From the NCBI GenBank assembly GCA_026545225.1, contig CM048852.1:57419146-57483145 (forward strand): DNA of 64,000 nt. Reading direction: 5' to 3'. Below, one piece after another: positions 12,601 through 22,825 of this stretch (positions within the stretch are counted from its first letter, which is position 1; every line of letters starts with the position of its first letter). This stretch comes from Cornus controversa. Its lineage: Eukaryota; Streptophyta; Magnoliopsida; Cornales; Cornaceae. Made by a program: the position numbers and the translations under genes. Below the pieces are notes generated by a model that saw only the letters and a program-made list of their open reading frames with translations, was not told the origin of the DNA and did no database searches.

Positions 12601-15600
12601 ATAAAATTCATATAAAAAGGAAATTGTCAACTTCTCATATAAAAGGTAGCACGAAGAATAAGGCTCTTGAGAAAGATCGCCTTATTTTTGGATCCCAATG
12701 ATGACTTCGATTTTCAGACCTGCCCATGGGATTATTTTTGGATTGCCACTGTATTGTCTTCTTGTACTTTGGACTTAGTAGAAATGTTACAACTTAGTTT
12801 TATTCTCAGGTTTTAATTACAATTTGTATTAACAATATTCTAACATTGCTGTTGCAAAACAGAGCAAATTAAAAAAAATAGGTTATTTAAAGTCGGTTGA
12901 ATTGGATAATTTTTTTTATTAATGTTAACAATTGAAAAGAATAAAAAATATAACATAGGAGTAGTGACAGAAATAAACAAGTTTATGTATAAATTAAATT
13001 TTAGAATATATTTAAGTTTGTATTTGTCAAGTTTACAATGTATGGTTATTAATTAATAAGAAAATTTACCATGGAAGCCACAACTATAATGGGGCTTTCT
13101 CAATTGGTGGCCTTAGGCCATTGCCTCAATGGCATATATAGTTGAGCCACGCCTTCCTGAAGTTTGAGGATTCAAAGATCTATACCAAGTTTTTGAAAAA
13201 TTCAAAAAGAAAAAATATTAGGAGTTACCATAGTTCAATCAATGGCTCCCTGCTAGGTAGCACAGATACTTTTACAAGAGTAGCGTACCCGTATCAGACA
13301 CTCTTTGGATACCGATACTCTTCGGATACTCGCGGATATGTGTCCAATACTTCCTAAATGTATCTATAATTTTAAAATATATTTTTTATTTCTAACACGT
13401 ATTCGATACTTCTTAGATACTTTGACTGTGTATCCGATACTTTTCAAATACTTCTATTCACATTTCTAACAAGTTTTGAAATTTAAAATGTAGTTTTTCT
13501 AACAATAATATCATAGTATAATTGTTAAGAAATGTTTAAATTTATTTAAAAAAGAAGTGTTGAGATATATATCATAATTTAGTACCAAATTTATCCATGC
13601 AAATTATGCAATATGATTCGTAACTCTTATTTTGGTTGTTAATCATAAAATTTTATAAAGAAATGTTAATAACTCTATTTTTTGTATATATAAAAATATA
13701 ATTTGTTATTTTTATATTGCTGTATCCTGCCGTACCCTACCCGTATCCTGTTTTTTTGAGATTTGTCGTATTGCCATACCTGTATCATATCGTATTGTAC
13801 CTGTGTCCCGTATCCGTATCCATGCTTCCTAGGTTCCCTAAGAAGGCTCATAAAGATGTGTGATCATCACTCAAATGTACCATGTAGTTCTCTTGAGAAC
13901 CGCATTGTGTTTTAAGTCTCTGGTGATGAAATTGTTCTCTGATTTATTTATATTTATATTTTTAAATTTTCATTTTTGATAAAAAGAAGTTAGTTGACAT
14001 ATAGTTTGCGGTTACCTGGAACTACAAGTCGCAATTCCATGTGGAATTTATTTGAGATGTATTGATAACAGATTTTGTCAATTTTGTTTGAGATACGACA
14101 TTTTCTTGAATCCTTTACGTGGTTTTTATGATCCTTCTTGCATTTCTATTTGTTCTTTCTGTAAGCACTGAAAGTGAGCATTTTCTATTTAAATAATAAG
14201 CAGAAGCGAGATGATTTGTTGCCATTCATTTTGATTTCTCCCAGTGTATAAAATTTCTTTGTGGTTTCTCTCTCTCCCTTTATGGGTTATCTGTATCACC
14301 ATATTCTAATTTTTGGCATTTCTTGATTTTGTTGCATAGTCAATTTTAGCTGAAGCTGAGAAATCATACTGGTTGGACAAACAGGTGAGGATGACTTTCG
14401 ATGCTGTGTGATCATGGTTTTGTTTTCCAATCATAATTTTATATTTCATTTTGTGTTCTTGAAATATTCTGAGGTGATTGGTACCTTACTGGGTTTTTGC
14501 AGGCCAGCTTAGAAGAGACAATCAAACAATTACAAAAAGAAAAGGATATACACATAGAAAAAGAGGTAGTAAATAATTATTTTAATTTGGGAATAAATTT
14601 GTAATGCAATAAATACCTTAATTGGTGCGCTTAATTTACTGTTTACATGCAGTTGTGATTTCATCTACTTGTGTTTACATGTTGGTCTGTCTAACAATCC
14701 ATTTTACTGCAAAACTTGCAGGCTGGCTTGGAGATGAAAATTTTGCAATTACAGAGTGAGAAAGGTTCCTGGCTTCAAAAAGAGGTGATTTAAATTTTAT
14801 GATGGAGTGAGATCAATTTTTGTAGATTCTGGAACCCATGGAGCAATATACACTTAACAACAGATTATCCACCAATATTTTTCCTGGGTTTTTGCAGGCC
14901 AGCTTAGAAGAGACAATCAAACAATTACAAAAAGAAAAGGATACACACATAGAAAAAGAGGTGGTAAATAATTGTTTTAATTTGGGATTAAATTTGTAAT
15001 GCAATAAAGACCTTAATTGATGCGCTTAATTTACTTTTTACATGTAGTTGTAATTTTATCTACTTGTAAACGTGTTGGACTGTCTAACTAATCCATTTTA
15101 CTGCATAACTTGCAGGCTGGCTTGGAGACGGAAATTTTGCAATTACAGAGTGAGAAAGGTTCCTGGCTTCAAAAAGAGGTGATTTGAATTTTATGATGGA
15201 GTGAGATCGATGTTTGTAGATTCTGGAACCCATGGAGCAATTTACGCTTAACAACAGATTGTCCACCAATATTTTTCATAATTATGCTTGCAGTTATCTT
15301 TTAATAAACTTTCATTTTGATAACAAAACTGTACATTTCTTGATTGTTTAATGTGATTTTTGGAGGTTTTCTTAAAATTTTCTTTAGGATGCTGGTAAGC
15401 TAATGTTTTGTTGCATGCAGGCTGGCTTTAAGGAGAAAATAGACCAGTTGATAGATGAAATAGCCACTTTGAATTTGAAAGGGGTAATTGATAATTTTAC
15501 TACTTCATTAGTAATTCCCTTTTTTTGGATTTTATTCTATGTTATTTAGTTTTGGTGTTTATATGCATTTCATACATTTTTACAAATTCTTTTTTCGGAA

Positions 15601-18600
15601 AATGTGGTTACAAGAGTAAATTAACTTTTGCAATGCTGTACAGGTTAGCTCGGAGGAAAAGATCAAACAGTTGGAGAGAGGGAGAGAATCATGGGTCCAA
15701 CAGGAGGTAATAGCTTTTTTGTTTGCATAGGCTTTTCCTAAAGGTCATTTCCTACTGTTGATCATACCAATGCGGGATTATGGGAGGGATGGACGAGATA
15801 CAAACCTAATCTTTTGACAATATCATACAGACTGTGATCGCTGTCAAAATTGTACATGGAGTCTCATGCTTGGCAGCCTTAGCTTGTACCGCTGTTCCAA
15901 ATAGTTCCTAATGTTATCACTTTGAAGACTAGTTGACTATTTAATGCACTTAAAAATTGTAGGTGAACCACCAGCCTAGTAGGCTAGGAGGTTTCCAGTT
16001 GGAGAGAGCCGAAATAGCAGGGTCTCGAGTATGAAATTAGTTGGGTCTTGTCCTTTTTCACCCTCAATAAAATTTACTTTTTTATCTCTCACCCTCAATA
16101 AAATTTACCTTTTTATCAGAAAAGAAAAAGAACTATGTATGAGACATTGTATCCAGGCATATCTATTCAGTTATGACTCTCTGTATTATCATATACGACA
16201 TGTAAATTATTTTCATATACGACATGTAAATTATTAGGTTATACCAGAGTTACATTTCCAAAGAAATATCTCAAACTATGTGCTTCTTGGATGTCTCAAA
16301 ATGTCTACATTTATCTGGCATGATGTTTCAGCCGAGTGGCTAACGCTGTAATGGAGTCCTGCTTCCTCTCTCCTCCCCTTCGTTTAAACTTTCTATTCTG
16401 ATTGTGAGAACAAGGTCTGCATGTACTTCTTTTTTTTCCTTTTTAATGGTTGTCAAAATTTAAGAAATATATATTTGTTCTTGTTCTGCATATGCATCAT
16501 TTTCTCAAATAATTAACATTACATCCTTTGTCTTCTAAATTATCCATGTAAAAATAAACTATGAAGGTGTAAGCATATTTGTTTCTGATTTTGGATCCCT
16601 CTTTTTCAACAGAACTCAAACAAAGAAACAATTGCAAGCCTGAACGATGACAACACACGATTACGAGCACAGGTACATACTCCAGTAAACTAAATACATA
16701 ACAGTTTGTGAAACTTTTATGTGCTATGCTACAAAGACTTGAATACATGTTTCAAGTGCGAGTTTTGTCTGGGTTTTGGATCTCCTTGAATCCAAAATCT
16801 TAGGTACAGGGATTTGGGTTCAAATGTGTCAAAAAGTTAAATATGATTATGTAGTCATGATATGCACGCTTAAGTACATTATATATTTATGTAATGCTGT
16901 AATATATGATGCTATTGTTATTTAACAGTGTAATTATTAGAATTTAAATGATCTGGACGTCCGTGGTTAAGAAAAGGGATTTTCATCTCTCTCCATGTGA
17001 GAAGTAGGCCACACTTCATTCTACCAAATAGGAGCCTTTTCTTTTTCTTTATAATCTTATGTAGTGAATTGGGGTGTGACCTCGTTTGTGTGCAGACACA
17101 TATCCCATACCTATACCCGCGAAGTGTCGTGTCGGCACGGGTACATTGGAAAGAACATGAGAGTCCATGTATCATAATTATATCTAAAAGCCTCCCTACC
17201 TTAAGCCCAGAAGTTTTGTCCAAGGCATACTTCAGAGCCTAGTAAAATCAGACAAAGCTCAACCAGATTGCTCTAAACTGTTTATAGTTCAAGCTAAGCA
17301 TGATTTAGTTGTTAGGGCTTATTTAAAAAATGATTTGCCAAATTTTCCTCAGAAATTATTTGCTATTGGATGTAATGCATTTTTGTCATTCTGTATTTTG
17401 GGATCTAAAAATATCTTGATCTCCATGTTGAACCTTAATTACAAGGAGTATTATTCTGGGCATTAGATCATGTTGGTGCTTTCAGTGCACATGAAGGTGG
17501 ATATAAATCGCCAATTCCTGTGTTTTGATTGGGAGGGTTTTGTGCTGAGGTGAATGTAGAAGGCTGACCTGGGTATTTACGGGATCCTTTTGGTTTATTC
17601 ATTTTTTCTTTTGTTTTTTATTATTTTTTCCTCATGATATTCAAATGGCGATTTTATTTTGATTTATAAATTTCTATCATAGTTGTTGGAACTCAAATGG
17701 ATTTCAGTAGTTGATGCACATCTTCTCACTTGTTCATGACCCATTAACAGCTAGCGTCTGTATTTATTCTGATATGGACATTAAAATCAAAGCCTGGCAG
17801 GTGATGGAGTTGGAAGAATTCAGGAATAATATTTTACAAGAAAACCAGCAGCTGATGGAAAACATATCTGTTCTGCAGTCACAGATCCAGGACCATGAGA
17901 GGAGTGCAGTTTCTGCTCGTTCGTCATCTGTGACCCCAGTGGTTTGTTTCTGGATCTTCCTTTTAGCTGTTAAATTTTTGGTTTGGGTCATTATTACATA
18001 ATGTTATTCTTGTGCATGACTGAGAGTTTTGTATTTTTGATAGCAAAGGGAGATGTAACTTCTGTCCAACATGCCTATTAGTGGGAAATCTTGTCAAGGA
18101 TTGGCTTATGGTGTTTTGACATGTACTTTATGGTTCCCTTTCTTTATCTCACCTTCTATCATTTTAGAACTGTTATTAGATTTGATAGCTTATTCTACTA
18201 TAGACAAAAACTTTCCATTAAATTACTCCATGATCCACTTATGGAGTTATATCACAACCTTGGCATTATCATTGTAATCTTTTGAGGATTAGGATGAGCA
18301 TGCATTTCCCGTGTAGCTGATATTGTGAAAACATGATTTACTCCCTGTCCTGGTTTAATTGTCCCTTTTGGGGAACTATGACTCATGTCCTTATACTCAT
18401 GTATATTCCTTTGATCTAATTTAATTCTCTTCCATTTCTTACCCAAAAAAAAAGATACTACTCCCTCTGTCCCGGTTTAATTATGTGAGTCACAGTTCCC
18501 CAAAAGGGACAACCATAATTAAACCGGGACGGAGGGAGTAGTATCTTTTTTTTTTTGGGTAAGAAATGGAAGAGAATTAAATTAGATCAAAGGAATATAC

Positions 18601-21600
18601 ATGAGTATAAGGAGGTATATCTCATTTGGAGTTGTATGGTATATAATTGAAAATTTACTTTTGTGATGAGAAATTTTTTTCCTGACTTCATATTCTGGAG
18701 ATGAGGACTTTAAGTTTAGCATGGACTGTTGAAAAATATCGCTTCTCAATATAATAGGTCCATAGATCATTACCTTAATTCAGATCTTAATTTGATCTGT
18801 GTGATTTTATCACTCATGAAAGTTCTAGTCTGAAAAATTCGTAATACAAAGCTTACAAAAAGTTTGCTAGTGTTGTACAAGGTGAAAATGAAAGGTTAGG
18901 TGTTAGCCTGACATCAAGGTTTGATATTATTTTATTTTTTCATTTTAAATATTCAATAATTATCACAGAAAAAAAGAGAACTAAACAAGATGAATTCCTC
19001 AACCTAGTTTCTCTCTCTCTCTCTCTTTCCCCCTTCAAAAAAAGAAGGAAGAATTGGCTCCTGCATCAATTGATTATCTAGTTTATTTTATGCATATGTA
19101 AAAAATAAGATGGAGAAAACAACTTGAATAGAAAAGTAAGATGGAGAAAACAACCATTTCAGGGCGAGAAAACAACCATTTCAGGGCAAGAAAACCCAAG
19201 TTCACGTCCTTTCTGAAGAAGATTTAACAATAAGATGTCATCGTCTTACACATCTGCTTTCTTCACTGTGGTCAGAATTGGTTAATCATGGTTACTATAT
19301 GCATATTTTTTTGCTTTTGTTTTTGTTACGACAAACGCTGCAATCCAAGAACCCGACAAAAAAGTAAACACACGCCACACAAAGAACATAGAGATTTACG
19401 TGGTTCGACATAAAGCCTATGACCACGGCGAAGATCCGGCAAAAGATTTCACTATGTGAAAATCAAGAGATTAAATTTTCAGCCCCCAAACCCTAGCTCT
19501 TTTTCTCACTCTCTTTTTTGCAGTTTTCAGTGTTCCCTCATACCACACCACCAAACCCTAAGTGCCCTTATATACCTGGTTACAAGAGAGTCCTAATCAG
19601 TCTACAACACCCACAAGAGAAAAAACGGGTCAACAAAATTTCTCAGGGGGCATTTTTGGGTCATAACCGAGTCCCGTTGCGATCTGGGCTGAAACAAATT
19701 TGGGTCACACCATCACATTTTTTGTTTTTATTTTTTTAAAAAAAAATATATATTTTGAAGTGCTATTTGTTTATTAAACAAGATGCATGCTTACTATGAT
19801 GTTTTGCAGGTAAGCTTAAGCTTTTTGTGGTGCATGATTTGCCTCATCATATAAGGGCACTATTTTGGAGATTTATTACAATATATTTACATTTATGGGT
19901 ATATGAGTGTGTGTAGTTCTGTTGAAAATGTTGATGTTTTTTTATGAACTTTGTCTTTTGTCGTGCCTTACATTCTCCTTGATCTATGTTAATGGACTGA
20001 GTTACGTGTTTTCGGTGCGGGTAGCAGACATGTCAAATCTTTAAACAAAAGGACTCATGAACATTGCCAAATATTTATGTTATCTGATAAAATTTTTATT
20101 TTTATTTTCTAGAGAAATATATTTTATGTAACAGTATTCAATATAGCCATTTCACTTCAAAAAAGTAATAATATTATAAAATTAAACTGGTGGATATGCT
20201 TGTTAGGTGCATACTCAAAAAAAAGTGTCAGACACATATCCCATACCCATGTCCGAGTATTGTGTTTCCGACACGGTTACTTCACCTACTCTTGAAGAGT
20301 CCATGTGACATAGTCCTCGATTGCTTGTTAACCGTTTTGAGAAAACTGGAAAAGGTTAAGAATGTAAGAACTTGCTCTTTCTTTTATACAATATCAGTTC
20401 AGTGGCATGTTCTCCAAGCTCCTTTTTTTCTTTTTGGGTGAACAAATTCTGGAAAATGGGTAGGTGAATTTTATTGCGGTAGCTCAGGGCTACCATGGAG
20501 TGGATGCCAGAATTGAAACCCCATTATCTACATACCAGAAAAAGAAGTGAAGAAACTTGAAAAAAGTGTACTATGTAGTTGGATGGAGTGTCAATACTGA
20601 TGAAATTCTATCATTATTTAGTTAATGTATACTGTGATATGAAGTACATCTTAGTAATGATTAATTTTTGATAGAAGAACCACTTCACTTAAATTAAGGT
20701 AAATAATTTTGCAATTTTGACTGTTGAAGAGTTCATTCTGGCTGTGTTTCTCTCTCTCTCTCTTTTTAATTTTTGTTTTCTTTAGTTCTAAATTCTTTTT
20801 TGCATATAGATGTCTCTTTTCACGTGATGTTATTTTCTGACAAAATTTTTTTCTTCCTTTGTAGCATGCTTCTGAAAACGAGGACTCAAACTCTCAGATT
20901 GAAGCTGCACGTGCACTAGTTGAGAAATTGGTCACTGAAAATGCAGAGCTTGTTGAGAAGGTAGTGAACCATCCCTTTTTAGTTGCAATGCGGTCAATTT
21001 AGAGAAGCTTTTAAATTGATCCACTGATGCAATTGTTCTCTAAAATCATGAAATAGTGCCCAGTTTGATTGGTATGGATCAGTGTTGTTCATTAGAGTCT
21101 TGTGCAATACAGTGTTATAAGCTAAATTTGGGAGGAATTATCAAACTGGTAAGCATGTAAGATGAAGAAAATTGACTGAAAATTTCAGTCAAGATTTAAG
21201 TTTTCTAAGGGTTATTCTTTCTTCTATCTCAACCAAATGAATTATTAGATCATTGGGGCCATTACCTAATACCTAGTTCTTGTTAATTGAGGATGCTGGA
21301 TAGGGTGGGCTGGGTACAGGTCCTAACTTTTGGAATTATTTTGCGTCCTTCAGACTTGAACATGCTTTCTCACATTTGTGTTTCAGGTCAATGAGTTATA
21401 TGCTGAGCTTGATCGACGGAAAGTAACGGCCCTATCTTCTTCAGTCGCTGGATCTGATCTGATGGTTGGAACTGCTGAAACTGCATGTGTTGCTGATCCT
21501 GTGTTTGAAACTAGTGAGCAGAGATCTGCATCAGGCAAGGGGATGGAGTCCCCAGAAGATATTGTACTCAAAGATGAGAGGAACGGTGGTGATCATGTGA

Positions 21601-21977
21601 TTGTCGATGATTCTGCTCATGTTGCTGATCCTGTGTTCGAATCTAGTGAGAGGACATTTGTATCAAACAAGGGGATGGGGTCCCTGGAAGATGTTGCTTT
21701 TAAAGATGAGAGAAAAGCTGGTGAATATGTTTTTACCGAGGATACTGCTTTAATCCAAAACTCTCCAGAGACTATAGACTCGGAAGAAATTGTGCAAATT
21801 CCATTGGATGAGAATGAAGTTCGGGATCTGGATTTGCAGCAGCCCATTCAGAGTGAAGAAAAGGCTGATGTGCCAATCACAGATGCTCCGCTTATTGGTG
21901 CTCCCTTCCGGTTAATATCTTTTGTTGCTAGATATGTTAGCGGGGCTGATTTGGTCAATAAGAGCTCTGGAAACTGA
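9651..21977 (+). CDS. Uncharacterised modular coiled-coil protein (514 aa, 11 exons)
   Basis: I do not recognise a named family; function is unknown. Exons: 9651-9884, 14340-14384, 14503-14565, 14722-14784, 14898-14960, 15116-15178, 15421-15483, 15644-15706, 16613-16672, 17801-17941, 20865-20960, 21387-21977. (The first is the N-terminal exon; the remaining eleven follow it.) All junctions are phase 0 with GT/AG sites. Residues 1-78 are hydrophilic, with a Lys-rich start (KKKKRNKKKKNK) that could be a nuclear or nucleolar signal. Residues about 79-330 are heptad-rich coiled coil, including six modules of exactly 21 residues, such as ASLEETIKQLQKEK. The last exon gives an acidic tail with a 44-residue duplication (353-396, 397-440) and ends APFRLISFVARYVSG, possibly amphipathic. 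No signal peptide or clear membrane segment is seen. A cytoskeletal, nuclear or tethering role is conceivable but unproven. Confidence 0.82.
10510..10571 (+). repeat. Polypurine AAGGAG/AAAGAG tract in intron 1
   Basis: About 60 bases of uninterrupted purines made of AAAAGG, GAGAAGG and AAAGAA words. It lies in the 4.4-kb first intron (9885-14339) of the coiled-coil gene. The rest of 9885-11310 shows no recognisable element. Confidence 0.85.
11312..12230 (-). mobile_element. RTE-type LINE fragment in intron 1, antisense to host gene
   Basis: Minus-strand frames contain LPWCMLFAYDIVLL, the FADD catalytic box of a LINE reverse transcriptase with the first Asp changed to Tyr. It is followed by INRTKTEYMECKF and the C-terminal block MRMLRWM/RYYGHIQHQP/GRPKLTWNEVI. 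The 3' end runs into ATC/GAT microsatellite sequence at about 11312-11335, a typical RTE tail. The endonuclease and most of the RT are missing and frames are interrupted, so it is 5'-truncated and dead. Assignment to RTE rests on this CFDP2-like block and the tail. Confidence 0.8.
13250..13832 (+). repeat. Dispersed GATAC/GTATC-rich repeat, uninterrupted copy
   Basis: This is the intact partner of the split repeat at 6600-8830. The left end reads GGTAGCACAGATAC and the right end is rich in CCGTATCC, finishing CATGCTTCCTAGG; the ends are weakly inverted copies. No ORF is present. It is probably a non-autonomous DNA transposon. The rest of 12231-14339 (intron 1) shows no clear element. Confidence 0.7.
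14491..15279 (+). repeat. Tandem duplication of a two-exon unit (395 bp + 394 bp)
   Basis: 14491-14885 and 14886-15279 are direct copies. Each starts CTGGGTTTTTGCAG, carries two 63-bp exons with their intron, and ends near CCACCAATATTTTTC. The paired exons differ at 3 of 126 bases, all changing the residue (Ile/Thr, Met/Thr, Lys/Glu). The enclosed introns differ at roughly 8% of positions plus small indels. The duplication lengthens the coiled coil by 42 residues, exactly six heptads. Confidence 0.93.
17085..17165. repeat. Short dispersed repeat with CACGGGTAC-type words
   Basis: The block GACACATATCCCATACC, followed by an AGTGTCGTGT-type word and CACGGGTAC, recurs at 20223-20310. A looser relative lies at about 28370-28500. 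They are probably remnants of one non-autonomous element family, seen only as short pieces here. Confidence 0.5.
18388..18613. repeat. Near-perfect inverted repeat, ~100-bp arms
   Basis: The left arm 18388-18485 and right arm 18514-18613 are reverse complements. They differ by one substitution and by an A-run of 9 versus 11. The spacer is 28 bp. At the centre, 18459-18540 is a Stowaway-like MITE with ends CTCCCTCTGTCCCGG and CCGGGACGGAGGGAG; a partial relative lies at 18340-18387. It sits in intron 10 of the coiled-coil gene and would fold into a long hairpin if transcribed. Confidence 0.95.
18459..18540. mobile_element. Stowaway-like MITE
   Basis: An 82-bp element with CTCCCTCYGTCCCGG inverted ends flanked by TA, as in Stowaway (Tc1/Mariner-type) MITEs. 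It has no coding capacity and forms the inner part of the larger inverted repeat. Confidence 0.8.
19324..19717 (-). mobile_element. Solo-LTR-like fossil in intron 10
   Basis: Read on the minus strand, this 394-bp block starts TGTGATGGTGTGACC and ends GTTTGTCGTAACA, giving TG…CA ends. A TATA-like word (GGTATATAAGGGCAC) lies about 160 bp in. The rest resembles the U5 part of plant LTRs. No internal retroelement coding or second LTR is seen nearby, so it may be a solo LTR. The target duplication is unclear because both flanks are T-rich. Confidence 0.5.
20223..20310. repeat. Second copy of the CACATATCCCATACC dispersed repeat
   Basis: Shares GACACATATCCCATACC and the downstream GACACGG-TAC / GAGTCCATGT words with 17085-17165, in the same orientation. 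It lies in intron 10 of the coiled-coil gene. Confidence 0.5.
21489..21752 (+). repeat. 132-bp in-frame tandem duplication in the last exon
   Basis: Two direct copies at 21489-21620 and 21621-21752 encode two 44-residue units. Both begin VADPVFE and share KGM-S-ED and KDER. The units have diverged at the protein level, so this duplication is older than the exon-pair duplication upstream. Confidence 0.9.
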
Positions 21978-22825
21978 GGGCGATTATTTCCCACCATTGA
22001 ACTGGGTTTAAATTATTGTCATTGGATTTAAAGTGGAATTCTCATTGAGATCAAAGATGAGTCAAATTGAGTCATACACATTGTTTTTTTTATAGAAACA
22101 TGTAAATTACTCTGAGAGGATGAACTCTGCTGAGCTTTCTACCAATTTTTGTCGGGTACTTTAATATAATAGTCTTACAATGTAACACAGGCTTATCAAA
22201 CTGGACCGAATTTCTGGTAGTTAACGGTGGCTTGGTTGAGATGTGTGACAGATGTTACTATACACATAATTTCGATCAAGAGGAGCTAAAGAGCATGTTT
22301 AAAATGAATTTCCTAGGATCTCTTCTCATCAATTATTATTAATTATATCATGCAATAGTTTATATATTTTTTCTTTTTAAACAAACCTTACTTCTGCTTT
22401 CCGCTTTTTGAGTTGACGATGGGAAACTCAAAATTTCACCATTCAGCCAAATTTCACTAGTCAGCTGTACGTTCAGAATTATTTATATAATTTACATTGA
22501 CGCCCAACATTAACATATTCATGTAACAACTAACTTGCTAGCAAGGGGCAATTGCTTAATGCAGTGATAAAATATTAAAATGCATGAATTCTTAGTTGTT
22601 GCACCAGAATTAACAAATCATTTCATCATTTCCCGTGCAGAAAACACAGGTTTCTCTTCTTCCTCGTTGTTCAGGTACTCAAAGCTAAAAGAAACAAGAT
22701 AAAATGGCACAATTTTATGATTTTCCAAAATTGACAGATTATGTTCTTTAAAATCAGCCACGTAGTTCAAAAAATATAAATATTGAAATAAAGAAATAAC
22801 ATGAAGAACAATCACTTCACAGAGG
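21978..22825. other. Convergent intergenic region
   Basis: 848 bp between the stop codons of the plus-strand coiled-coil gene and the minus-strand Ser/Pro-rich gene. It must hold both 3' UTRs and polyadenylation signals; AT-rich stretches are present but no signal is decisive. No other gene or repeat is seen. Confidence 0.7.

Noticed and set aside
16325-16360. tRNA-like words (GCCGAGTGGCTAA)
   Set aside because: The acceptor stem, anticodon arm and T-loop (GTTCRANNC) do not follow; only a chance D-arm resemblance.
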